A stretch of 64,000 bases of DNA, from NCBI GenBank assembly GCA_004352715.1, contig SCFE01000053.1:306923-370922 (forward strand). The letters run 5' to 3'. Of this stretch, positions 23,188 through 33,800 are shown one piece after another. The notes beneath the pieces were generated by a model. It saw only the letters and a list, made by a program, of their open reading frames with translations. It had not been told where the DNA came from and ran no database searches. The first letter of the stretch is position 1; each line of letters starts with the position of its first letter. Origin of the DNA: Hofstenia miamia (Eukaryota > Xenacoelomorpha > Acoela). The position numbers and the translations under genes were made by a program.

Positions 23188-24187
23188 NNNNNNNNNNNNN
23201 NNNNNNNNNNNNNNNNNNNNNNNNNNNNNNNNNNNNNNNNNNNNNNNNNNNNNNNNNNNNNNNNNNNNNNNNNNNNNNNNNNNNNNNNNNNNNNNNNNNN
23301 NNNNNNNNNNNNNNNNNNNNNNNNNNNNNNNNNNNNNNNNNNNNNNNNNNNNNNNNNNNNNNNNNNNNNNNNNNNNNNNNNNNNNNNNNNNNNNNNNNNN
23401 NNNNNNNNNNNNNNNNNNNNNNNNNNNNNNNNNNNNNNNNNNNNNNNNNNNNNNNNNNNNNNNNNNNNNNNNNNNNNNNNNNNNNNNNNNNNNNNNNNNN
23501 NNNNNNNNNNNNNNNNNNNNNNNNNNNNNNNNNNNNNNNNNNNNNNNNNNNNNNNNNNNNNNNNNNNNNNNNNNNNNNNNNNNNNNNNNNNNNNNNNNNN
23601 NNNNNNNNNNNNNNNNNNNNNNNNNNNNNNNNNNNNNNNNNNNNNNNNNNNNNNNNNNNNNNNNNNNNNNNNNNNNNNNNNNNNNNNNNNNNNNNNNNNN
23701 NNNNNNNNNNNNNNNNNNNNNNNNNNNNNNNNNNNNNNNNNNNNNNNNNNNNNNNNNNNNNNNNNNNNNNNNNNNNNNNNNNNNNNNNNNNNNNNNNNNN
23801 NNNNNNNNNNNNNNNNNNNNNNNNNNNNNNNNNNNNNNNNNNNNNNNNNNNNNNNNNNNNNNNNNNNNNNNNNNNNNNNNNNNNNNNNNNNNNNNNNNNN
23901 NNNNNNNNNNNNNNNNNNNNNNNNNNNNNNNNNNNNNNNNNNNNNNNNNNNNNNNNNNNNNNNNNNNNNNNNNNNNNNNNNNNNNNNNNNNNNNNNNNNN
24001 NNNNNNNNNNNNNNNNNNNNNNNNNNNNNNNNNNNNNNNNNNNNNNNNNNNNNNNNNNNNNNNNNNNNNNNNNNNNNNNNNNNNNNNNNNNNNNNNNNNN
24101 NNNNNNNNNNNNNNNNNNNNNNNNNNNNNNNNNNNNNNNNNNNNNNNNNNNNNNNNNNNNNNNNNNNNNNNNNNNNNNNNNNNNNNN
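23188..24187. other. Scaffold gap (1000 N)
   Basis: Exactly 1000 N, the usual placeholder for a gap of unknown size. Long open frames that cross it are artefacts. Confidence 0.98.
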
Positions 24188-25187
24188 TGCCTGTTTGTTT
24201 TTTCCATTCCTTGATTTCTCTCTTTCCCACTGCTGGTTTTGTTTTAAAAACCTTTTATTGGACTCTGATAATTGGTGGGTGAGGGTTTTGATCTCATTTT
24301 GGAATAATTGGCTTTGTTCATCTAGCCACATCTCCATGTTTAATCTGATTTCACTCAGTATCATTTCATTTTGTCATTCCATTTCTTTGACTTTCTTGGT
24401 TAACTGTTCTATCTCATGTTTTAGGAGTGCCTCGTTTTCCTGGCTCTTCCTTAGCATATCCATTATGTCTGGTGGGTTCATATCTGGGGGGGTTTGTTTC
24501 TGGGGGTGAACTGAGGGATTGCAATTCCATGTCTGTGGCTGAGTTTTTGCCAAAGTATGGTGATGATCATATTGTTCTGGGAGTCACTGCTTTGGTTACA
24601 GTTTTCTTTGTGCTGCCTTTTTTTCCTTTTCTCATTTTTTCTCTCTGGTTTGTAGTGGTCTTCCATCTTTTTGATCACAAATCTGGGATCCTGTTAAAGT
24701 TCTTCTGTTTGGTTTCAGGTAGCTCTCTCTATTGACTAGCTGTTTTTCCATGTAACTGTTTCTTGCTTGTTTCCACTTTCACATGTAGCTTTTATTGTCA
24801 TCTGCGGGTAGTTCCACTGAATGTTTCTTCTTTAGAGTTGCTTTTCTTGGCTGTCAAAGTCGCCATGTAATATCCTTTAACAGGCATTGTCACTGTATAT
24901 CTATTGCTACTGTATAACATTAGTTGTGTTTTCTGTGGGTAAGGATTTTACTTGTTGCATACTGCTTGGCTTGTGATTTCTGTTAACTTAATTAAACTAG
25001 AATTAATCACTCACTATTTAGGTGATGAAGCCATGTGGCAATCTATCCATTGATTGATGATGGGCATCTGCCCAAAGCTGATCTCCACATCCAGTATTAC
25101 CACTTCCTCCATTTGGTTGAGTGCCACATCTCTGCTCAATTGATACAGTTTATATGTACCCTATCCTAGCTCAGTGTATACTCAAGT
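24188..25187 (-). pseudogene. Inverted second copy of coiled-coil ORF and leader
   Basis: Read on the minus strand this is a close copy of about 20129–21108: LTR-B tail, leader, basic ORF and the start of the coiled-coil ORF, ending at the gap. Differences are few, and most visible ones are C/T or A/G changes. It keeps the same in-frame TGA and the same seven-base C tract as the plus-strand copy, so those defects predate the duplication or are functional recoding sites. Confidence 0.7.
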
Positions 25188-25346
25188 CTTAGGGAGATTT
25201 TCGATTCCTCTACTAATCAATCAAGAGTTGGTGATTGTATTTTGTTCCACCCATGTTAATTAGTAACAATTTTAAAGGTTTGCTCTGGTCATCTTGTGCC
25301 TATTTTTTATTCAGTAAAAAACACTACTAAGCGAATATATATAAAT

Positions 25347-26346
25347 NNNNNNNNNNNNNNNNNNNNNNNNNNNNNNNNNNNNNNNNNNNNNNNNNNNNNN
25401 NNNNNNNNNNNNNNNNNNNNNNNNNNNNNNNNNNNNNNNNNNNNNNNNNNNNNNNNNNNNNNNNNNNNNNNNNNNNNNNNNNNNNNNNNNNNNNNNNNNN
25501 NNNNNNNNNNNNNNNNNNNNNNNNNNNNNNNNNNNNNNNNNNNNNNNNNNNNNNNNNNNNNNNNNNNNNNNNNNNNNNNNNNNNNNNNNNNNNNNNNNNN
25601 NNNNNNNNNNNNNNNNNNNNNNNNNNNNNNNNNNNNNNNNNNNNNNNNNNNNNNNNNNNNNNNNNNNNNNNNNNNNNNNNNNNNNNNNNNNNNNNNNNNN
25701 NNNNNNNNNNNNNNNNNNNNNNNNNNNNNNNNNNNNNNNNNNNNNNNNNNNNNNNNNNNNNNNNNNNNNNNNNNNNNNNNNNNNNNNNNNNNNNNNNNNN
25801 NNNNNNNNNNNNNNNNNNNNNNNNNNNNNNNNNNNNNNNNNNNNNNNNNNNNNNNNNNNNNNNNNNNNNNNNNNNNNNNNNNNNNNNNNNNNNNNNNNNN
25901 NNNNNNNNNNNNNNNNNNNNNNNNNNNNNNNNNNNNNNNNNNNNNNNNNNNNNNNNNNNNNNNNNNNNNNNNNNNNNNNNNNNNNNNNNNNNNNNNNNNN
26001 NNNNNNNNNNNNNNNNNNNNNNNNNNNNNNNNNNNNNNNNNNNNNNNNNNNNNNNNNNNNNNNNNNNNNNNNNNNNNNNNNNNNNNNNNNNNNNNNNNNN
26101 NNNNNNNNNNNNNNNNNNNNNNNNNNNNNNNNNNNNNNNNNNNNNNNNNNNNNNNNNNNNNNNNNNNNNNNNNNNNNNNNNNNNNNNNNNNNNNNNNNNN
26201 NNNNNNNNNNNNNNNNNNNNNNNNNNNNNNNNNNNNNNNNNNNNNNNNNNNNNNNNNNNNNNNNNNNNNNNNNNNNNNNNNNNNNNNNNNNNNNNNNNNN
26301 NNNNNNNNNNNNNNNNNNNNNNNNNNNNNNNNNNNNNNNNNNNNNN
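25347..26346. other. Scaffold gap (1000 N)
   Basis: Exactly 1000 N. Frames across it are meaningless. The left flank ends in short TA-rich sequence. Confidence 0.98.
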
Positions 26347-26399
26347 CATCAATTATTACATCCAATGCATTATATTTATAGCACTTTTTGATAAACAAT

Positions 26400-27440
26400 T
26401 AAACACTCGACAAGTACCTGCTATTCTTTCTTGTTGACAGTTTTCCCTCGCTTTAATATTTCTGTTAATTTTATGCAACGTCAGCTTTAATTTGACTATG
26501 CTGTTTGACCATCTTTTGTTTTGTCAAATACTGTCGAGTATAATTTTAAGTATTAACTGCACAAAACATTTTACAAACTGAATAATCAATCCTATCATGA
26601 TTTACAATTAATCATTATAATCAATAATAATTTTAGTCTTTGTTTCTTCATTCTTTTCCTCTCATCCTGACCAATCATGATAGTCTTGATAGATTATGTC
26701 ACATTAAAGCAGAACTAAAATGTGAGGGAAAATTGTAAACAAGTTCAATAAACAGGTACTAGTCGAGTATTTGATTATTTACTGAAATGTGCTATAAATA
26801 TGCAACAAATGTTAGAATGGTTGATGAATGAATTTAGTTTGGATTTACTTCTTTCTTTATTGTCAGGTTATTTAATATTTACATGGAGAGCTAAATGTTC
26901 AAGCACTAGAGTAATTGTATGGTGGTACCTGAATACATTTAAAGGAATTCTGAAGCAACCTCACAATCAGCTATTCGATGGTGGTGAGGGTGGTAGCTGT
27001 AGATTCCTCGATGTGCTTTTAGGATAGGGATTTTTCTCTGTTGTAGCTTTCCTATTACTTGTTGCTTGCCAATTATTATGATTATATTTACATTGCTCTA
27101 CATGATTTTTATATCATCATTTTATTCAAGTTGCTTATTGTTTTATATTGTAGTTGACCATTGGCCAAATTATGCATTTACTTTCTTGCAGGCTGCATTG
27201 ATTGTTCACATGTACAAAGGGCTAGCATGTATTGTTATATCTGTAGGGCTATTATATGTAAGGCTCAATAACAAGCTAAAGCATTGTGGTTGCATTATTT
27301 CCTTATATTTACATAATCATAATAACAAGAACAATCAATGCACTAAATTAGTAAGTTGTAACACACACATGATCACTGAGTTAACCATCCACACACTGAT
27401 TCAGTTAATGGTTTTCACTGCAGAGTTCAAGTAAGACCTG
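26400..27440 (+). repeat. Repeats P and Q (right copies) with LTR-B-like core
   Basis: Contains the partners of the repeats at 22485–23186. Between them a CAGGTACT..GCTATAAATATG stretch (26754–26801) resembles the LTR-B promoter core. Frames at 26800–27027 and 27066–27434 are AT-rich and hydrophobic and are not supported as genes. Confidence 0.45.
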
Positions 27441-27599
27441 TAGCTGTTTCTGCTAAAGAGATCACATGGCACTGCTTTGGGTTTTGAGCCTGTCTTCCAT
27501 CTACCACTCTCAATCTAAATAAGTTGTTGTTAGTTAAGCATTTAGGAATGCTAATGTACATGTATATTAACTTAAGTTAATTAGCTAAACACTCAACTA

Positions 27600-27937
27600 A
27601 AAAGAGAGAATTAGGAATATTTCATACTTAATCATCACATATACTGTAAAAAGTAATAGGTTACTCTTGATTAATTGCGAAATTGGGAATGGCAAGATTC
27701 TACAATACATGTAGGGAATAACAACTTTTACTTCAATCATTTTTATAAATGCACTTAACATCACACTATGCAAATATAATATGCCATTGGCCAATGAGAA
27801 TGCATTGCAATTACATGCTATTATTAAGTTTATTTACATTTAAACATTTAATTGTTTATTTGAGCTAGAACTTAATATTTGAGACACACAATCTGCACCT
27901 TTGTAAGTGAGGATGGATTTCTTGATATGGCTTCAGC
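27600..27937 (+). mobile_element. LTR-A leader-type fragment (plus orientation)
   Basis: Contains AACAACTTTTACTTCAATC, ATAATATGCCATTGGCC and the block GAGACACACAATCTGCACC, which match, in order, the reverse complement of 4345–4570. It is the non-LTR (leader) side of family A. The 5' LTR part itself is not recognisable here. Confidence 0.5.
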
Positions 27938-28504
27938 TTGATGCTGTGTGAATTGGTTGCTATATGGAATGCTTTCTCAGTGATTGGTTTCAATTTTTCT
28001 TTAATGAAATTGGCAAACTACCAATGTTCTTCTTTTTCTGTTAGAACACAGGTCACTCTCTGTGATGGCTATCTTTGCAAACTTCAGAAGAACCTAAGAG
28101 TTACCCAGTGCTGCTTGAGTGGTGAGAGTGCCACTGTGATTCTACATGGTGAACCTGACATGATACAGAACTGTTCTTGTTGTTTTGATTTTGATGAAAT
28201 CAAATTTTTCTTTAACATGAAGTTACTCATTTTTGAGAGATGCAATTTAGGCAATGAGTTCTTCTTTTGGAAGGCATCAAGTGAAGTTGGTGGACTTTGG
28301 AAAGTTTACTTGGGAATTCTAATTAATATTAGGTGTGGCTGGTCAGGGTTGCATTCATCTATAAAAGATTTTCTGACTGATAATGTCACTGAAAGAGTTG
28401 TAATTTCAACTGCAATTCCAATTGTAATAAGTTCCATTTCTTCTTTCATAGAGTTCAGCATCTTTCTGTTGGCTATTTCAGAGCTTCATTGGACAGTGGT
28501 ATAG
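27938..28504 (+). CDS. 188-codon ORF after LTR-A-type leader
   Basis: Open for 188 codons, starting MMLCELVAIWNAF and ending ISELHWTVV. It has ten or more Cys, including CSCCF, and a hydrophobic C-terminal stretch (VISTAIPIVISSISSFIEFS) that could be a membrane segment. Its first 200 bp match the minus strand of about 4100–4300, where the frame is broken. The position after a retroelement leader suggests a retroelement-derived reading frame, but I do not recognise a family, and length alone in AT-rich DNA is weak evidence. Confidence 0.3.
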   Translation: MMLCELVAIWNAFSVIGFNFSLMKLANYQCSSFSVRTQVTLCDGYLCKLQKNLRVTQCCLSGESATVILHGEPDMIQNCSCCFDFDEIKFFFNMKLLIFERCNLGNEFFFWKASSEVGGLWKVYLGILINIRCGWSGLHSSIKDFLTDNVTERVVISTAIPIVISSISSFIEFSIFLLAISELHWTVV

Positions 28505-28689
28505 TTAATTACTAAATGATACTTGTACTCAGACTCCTGTGGTAGTCACCATGTGGTATGAAATCAGTGAGTAGTCCTAATTCCCTATCATTTGAGGGAT
28601 ATGTGGAAGCATGGATTTACCAAACCTACAGTTTAATAATTAACTCCTCCTGCTAAAGTAACCTTCCTAATAAAAGTAAAAAGTAAACA

Positions 28690-29160
28690 GGAGGGTCATA
28701 AGAGGGAAGAGTCTCCACACTTGGCTGACATGAAATAGATCACATGGTGAAAGAGTCACATAAGACTAGTGCCCTAATAAAAATAAGAAAAGAGAAGCCC
28801 TAATACTCTTGGGTGTAGTAAGTGAAACATATGTTCTAAGAAAAAAACCTAAGCTCAGTGCATTTCTCATTTCATGCAATTTAGGGTTTAGTGATAATAA
28901 CAATTTTCATGATAAATGAAATGCATTACAATAAAAACCACTAACTTTATAAATAGCCCTAATTTAAATCACATGCTAGAGCAGCTGTGCAATGTCTAGA
29001 TGCCTTTAACTGCTGAGAAGATTTTTAGAAAATCCTAATTTCATAAAAAACAAGTTAAAAGAAAACAGTAACAAGTTTACTGAAACAAAATAAATAAAAC
29101 GGAAGATTCATACAAATATATACACATAAAAACTGGTTTAAAGAATATAATGGCATATGA
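28690..29160 (+). repeat. Dispersed repeat D, copy 2
   Basis: Diverged direct repeat of 12780–13250 with the same block order. No ORF. Confidence 0.55.
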
Positions 29161-30140
29161 TTGCAAAAATATGTAAACAATTGACCAGTACATTATTCAG
29201 TTGTTTGCAATGGTTGGTTTTACCACATAATTATTAGAAATACTAAAGTAATATTGCACTGTTTCATAACGTCCAAAATATCAATTGTACTAATTTCGTA
29301 TTACTAATGTTGAAATAAGGAGTTGTTTTTAAGTGTAAAGAAATTAATTGAAGGAATGTATTTATGCCACATTATCAAGAATTAACTGAAATGTCAGTGT
29401 ATATGAAAATTCTTCCCAACCAAGTTGAACAATTGTTATGTCTTTTATTGGTATATCCTGAAATGTCATGTGATGCTAAAAATACTTTCAGAGTTCATTT
29501 CAGAGATTAAAACTTACCTAAAGAGTACATTGAAGCACTCAAGCCTCAATCATTTAGCAGTTTGCAATGTAGACTATATTCTATTAGTTGAGATGATGTG
29601 GTTTGTTTCTCAAACACAAACACACAGAAATGCAATTTGGGAATATTTAGAATGTAATTTTTCACTTAATAAAGAATTATAACTATGTGATAATTTAAAT
29701 TGTATTATATTTTACATTCATCAAAACTGGAATAATACAGGTATGTTAATATATTTTTGTATATTATTATTAAATTAGGTCATCCACATTTCACCATAAT
29801 TTCACAGTGTTGATAACAATTCATTCAAATGAATTCATATTACTAATAATGAACTAACAATTAGGCCTATAAAATTTATATTGCAGAACTGATCTTTAAA
29901 TGCTCAACAAAAATAAATTGCCACCATTCTTTGAACATTAATAAGAAAAAAAGGAATGGAAGGCAAATCAGTAAAAGGAAATGTATGTAAAATTTTGAAA
30001 TAATTTGTAAATTTATTTAAATATTTTTGCATACATTTACATAAAATCAAAATTGAAATATTGGGCAAATCTAGTATTGTGCAAATTATTCTAACCCAAA
30101 AATGATCTTAGAGGATATTATTTTTGTAGTCATTAGTTAG
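29161..30140. other. 5' flank of SGTA, no gene seen
   Basis: AT-rich. One 85-codon frame (29425–29682) has no recognisable features. If the foldback element at 30141–30726 is younger than the gene, the original SGTA promoter should lie here, just upstream of 30140. Confidence 0.4.
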
Positions 30141-30726
30141 GGGGTAGTTTTTTAACATTGTATTTTATTAAGTTGTACATTCAAAAATTCGCTTGTTTAT
30201 TAGAGTCGTAATTTTCTAATGTCGTAGTTTTTTAATGTCGTAAATTATTAATGTCGTAAATTTAATTTATTAAATATATTTAACTTAGTTCAGGGTTTAG
30301 GTCTATAAAATATTACAAAAATAAAGTTTTTGGTTAGGGTTTAGGTCTATAAAATAATACAGAAATAAGCTTTTGGGTGAGGGTTTAGGTCTATAAAATA
30401 ATACAGAAATAAGATTTTGATTTAGGGTTTAGGTTTAGGAAAATTTATTTGATAGTTGGGTTTGGGGTTTAGGTTTATAAAATAATAAAGAAATAAGCCT
30501 TTAGGTTAGGGTATAAGTCTAATAATAATGAAAAATAGGGTTTTGGGCTAGGGTTTAGGATTAGGAAACATCCAATTAAGACTTAGGGTTAGGGTTTACG
30601 ACCATAAAAAAATACGACGTTAAACAGCAACGACATTAAAAAATACGCTTTTGAAAAATTAGACACTAAAACTATACGACTTTAAAAAATACGACATTGA
30701 AAAAAACGACTTAAAAAAGCCAACCC
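30141..30726 (+). mobile_element. Foldback/MULE-like element 5' of SGTA
   Basis: Bounded by a perfect 9-bp duplication, attagttag (30132–30140 and 30727–30735). The ends are inverted: left GGGGTAGTTTTTTAACATTG, right (minus strand) GGGTTGGCTTTTTTAAGTCG. Inside each end are repeats of AATGTCGTA (left) and TACGACATT (right). A 9-bp target duplication fits Mutator-like elements. There is no ORF, so the copy is non-autonomous. It sits 30 bp from the SGTA start codon, in the promoter or 5' UTR. Confidence 0.7.
30290..30600 (+). repeat. Telomere-like minisatellite inside foldback element
   Basis: Four to six diverged units of about 55–60 bp, each with TTAGGGTTTAGGTCTATAAA and AATACAGAAATAAG, degrading to TTAGGGTTAGGGTTTACG at the right end. 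It resembles metazoan TTAGGG but is not a pure hexamer array, so it is not a telomere. Confidence 0.75.
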
Positions 30727-30756
30727 ATTAGTTAGTTTAAAGTGTAGGTGTCGATA

Positions 30757-30874
30757 ATGGCAAGCAAAACTGATTCAGAAATTAGAAAAAAGGTCATTTT
30801 TAGCATATTAGGATTTTTAAACGACGAGCGTAATTCAGGCCATTTCAGTGCAGATGAGTTAGAAAGCATTGAAG
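30757..30874 (+). CDS. SGTA: SGTA exon 1
   Basis: ATG in context cgataATGG. Encodes the first 39 residues (MASKTDSEIRKKV..) of the dimerisation domain and ends in phase 1 at AAG|GTTTCT. A 5736-bp intron follows. Confidence 0.9.
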
Positions 30875-33800
30875 GTTTCTATATTTTTTGATTATAACTT
30901 GTTGCATATATAACATATATCCACGTCATTTCTTTGAAATTAGAATATTTATGCAAATTTAATATAGATTTGTTGTTAGTTGCATTTTATCTACACTTTA
31001 TTTATCAAAATTTATCTTACTATTTGTTTTCAATTAAGTTTTAGTATTACGTGTTAAAAGAATTTCCTCATATGTTATAGTTTAATGTAATTGTCAGGCG
31101 TTAGATATAAACTTGAATTATGAAAAATTTAGACAGGTAGGGCTAATGTGACTAAGTTATAAAACGTTACAAAAATGTAATTGCAATAATTGGAAGTTGA
31201 ACTTTGTTGTGTAACCCGGGTGTTCACCACCATGCACTTTGAATCTACTTGATTTTTGTTAAATTGTGTGATAACTTACGTACATATTGTGTAGAAATGA
31301 AATCTTTTATGCAAATTGACTCGTGGGAACTCCCCTTGTCTTACAATTTTCAAGAATTCACCTTTAAGAAATTTTAAAAGTATTAATTGAATTTAAATGC
31401 AATTACAATGAAACAGATTTTCTATTGCGCATTTAGCACATGTAGTTTTTGTTTTTACAAATTTCCACGAAACCATTATTTTACAAAGTAGCAAATTTTT
31501 TTCAGTACCAAGGGCTTTTGCATTCTATCTATGGTTCTCTAGCACGTTGCTAAAGCGCATCTGTTAAATTTGCCATAAATTTGTTTGTAATTTTCGATGA
31601 ATGACACATGGAGCTTAATTGTGATTTCCAAAAGCATTTCACTAAGTTGCCTTCATTTTTAAAAGGCTTCAACGAAAAGACTGGCAGTGCAAGTACATAT
31701 TTTTATTTTTTCTAGCTCCAGAGTGGGCAATAATTGGCGAACTGCGACGGCTACTGTGCAGCAAACAACAATGCCCCAAGAAATGCTTTGATTATCATAT
31801 TAATCACATGCGCCAAACTTCATTTACATATTGTTGCGAAAAACAGGTGATAGCGCAATTTTCAGAAATCATATATGCAGCATTACCTGTGAAAATTTCA
31901 GTCAAAATTTTATATTTGATGCCATAATCCGCAATTGTTGATAATACCACCTGTGAAACTTTCCCATGAGTTAGAACCTCTTTCTCAAGATTTGTGGCAA
32001 TGAACACTGATTTGTCTTATAATGATTCCGGTGGTAATTTTCCAACACTACATAACGAGCGTCTTTGTCAAATGTCTAGTGTGATTTGAATAGCCTCACC
32101 ATTTCTTGCAGGCATCTCTGAAACTAGAATTGTCAGCTGAATAAAGGTTATATTAGTACTGGCTAAGATCTTAAACAAAGTACATTTTCAATTTTTCTTT
32201 ATGCTGTGACGAATTTCTGTGGCTCTTCAAGGTTCCTTGGCGAGTATGATCTATCAATATACCACTGCTCCATAGGCGCCAAGTACGGTGATGAAACGTT
32301 CGTGCAAATAGGTTACAAACATTACAATCTCGTTTTTTAACCTAGGGTTCTATTTATAACCCTATTAAAAAAATTGCACGGTATTTCATTCGCAAGCAAG
32401 CTTTTAATTTGCTGCCAATAACACAAATTTAATCAAAGCAGTAAAAATCAATCGTAAATGTTTGTTTTTTAAAGTGTAGCAGTGTAGTCGAGGTCTGTTG
32501 AGGTAGTTGTCGGTCAGACGAATTAGCTTCGCCAGTTGTTAACCCTAAAGTAAGTACTGATAGTTACTAATACAAATTGGCAAATAAGTTGCTAACCAGT
32601 TTAGTTTACAAATGCTAGATTATATTTTGGTTTAGTAAAGGTGTGCCAGGCACGCTTGAACGCCCGTACTTGGCGTCTATGCACTGCTGCATCTGCGTAA
32701 AAACACTCGTTACCAGCTTGCCGAGCTATTTTCTGCTGTGATGTCGGCTACGTGTCTTATTGGTTTATTTCTTTTTTGGATCAATGAAGATTCTGTTACT
32801 AATATGGGTGCTTCCAATTCCAAATCAGTACTATTGACAGTAGATTCCGATAAATTCACCATTTCATAATGAAAACAGAGATTTATTAAGTGGTGATTGA
32901 TAGCATGTCGTGTTTGAAAGACATTTTCAATTTCAACATGGGATTTGCGGTATTTTGGAATTTTTCAAAAAACATGCGTTCATATTCCACACAACGTGCA
33001 AAATTTATTTTTGAATTAACAAAAAAATGCAATGTTGTAGCGAATATTTTACAAAAATTTATTATTATTTGACAATTTACATAGAATACATCATTTCATT
33101 AAAATTCGCACAATATGTGCCTTNATGTCGGCTACGTGTCTTATTGGTTTATTTCTTTTTTGGATCAATGAAGATTCTGTTACTAATATGGGTGCTTCCA
33201 ATTCCAAATCAGTACTATTGACAGTAGATTCCGATAAATTCACCATTTCATAATGAAAACAGAGATTTATTAAGTGGTGATTGATAGCATGTCGTGTTTG
33301 AAAGACATTTTCAATTTCAACATGGGATTTGCGGTATTTTGGAATTTTTCAAAAAACATGCGTTCATATTCCACACAACGTGCAAAATTTATTTTTGAAT
33401 TAACAAAAAAATGCAATGTTGTAGCGAATATTTTACAAAAATTTATTATTATTTGACAATTTACATAGAATACATCATTTCATTAAAATTCGCACAATAT
33501 GTGCCTTATCAACTACACGCTGGAAATTTCACGGAATACACCCCTTGTAAAAGTGCGGGACCTATTTGAAACCACCTTGAATGAATTAAAGATTGTAGCA
33601 TCGCTGGTAGTTGTTACTATTTATCGGCCAGACCTCGCGCTTTTCTTGTTAGTGACTGGTAGTTGTATTATTTGTACATATTGTAAATATTGTATATATA
33701 AAGCAGAAAGCATTTTGTAAATAGAAATAGTTTAAACTGTATTCTCTTTGTGTTCACTAGAATCACACCCCAGTGATTCTACAAGATGTTAATCATTAGC

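Noticed and set aside
22485-27405. One large palindrome centred between 23 and 26 kb
   Set aside because: Blocks P and Q are each inverted but keep the same order on both sides, which a single palindrome cannot give; separate dispersed repeats fit better.
30290-30600. Interstitial telomere or chromosome-fusion scar
   Set aside because: Units are 55–60 bp with only part of each resembling TTAGGG, and the block lies inside an element with inverted ends and a target duplication.
32890-33456. Tandem gene pair encoding identical 60-residue proteins
   Set aside because: The two frames are identical because the underlying 383 bp is duplicated across a single N, most likely an assembly artefact.
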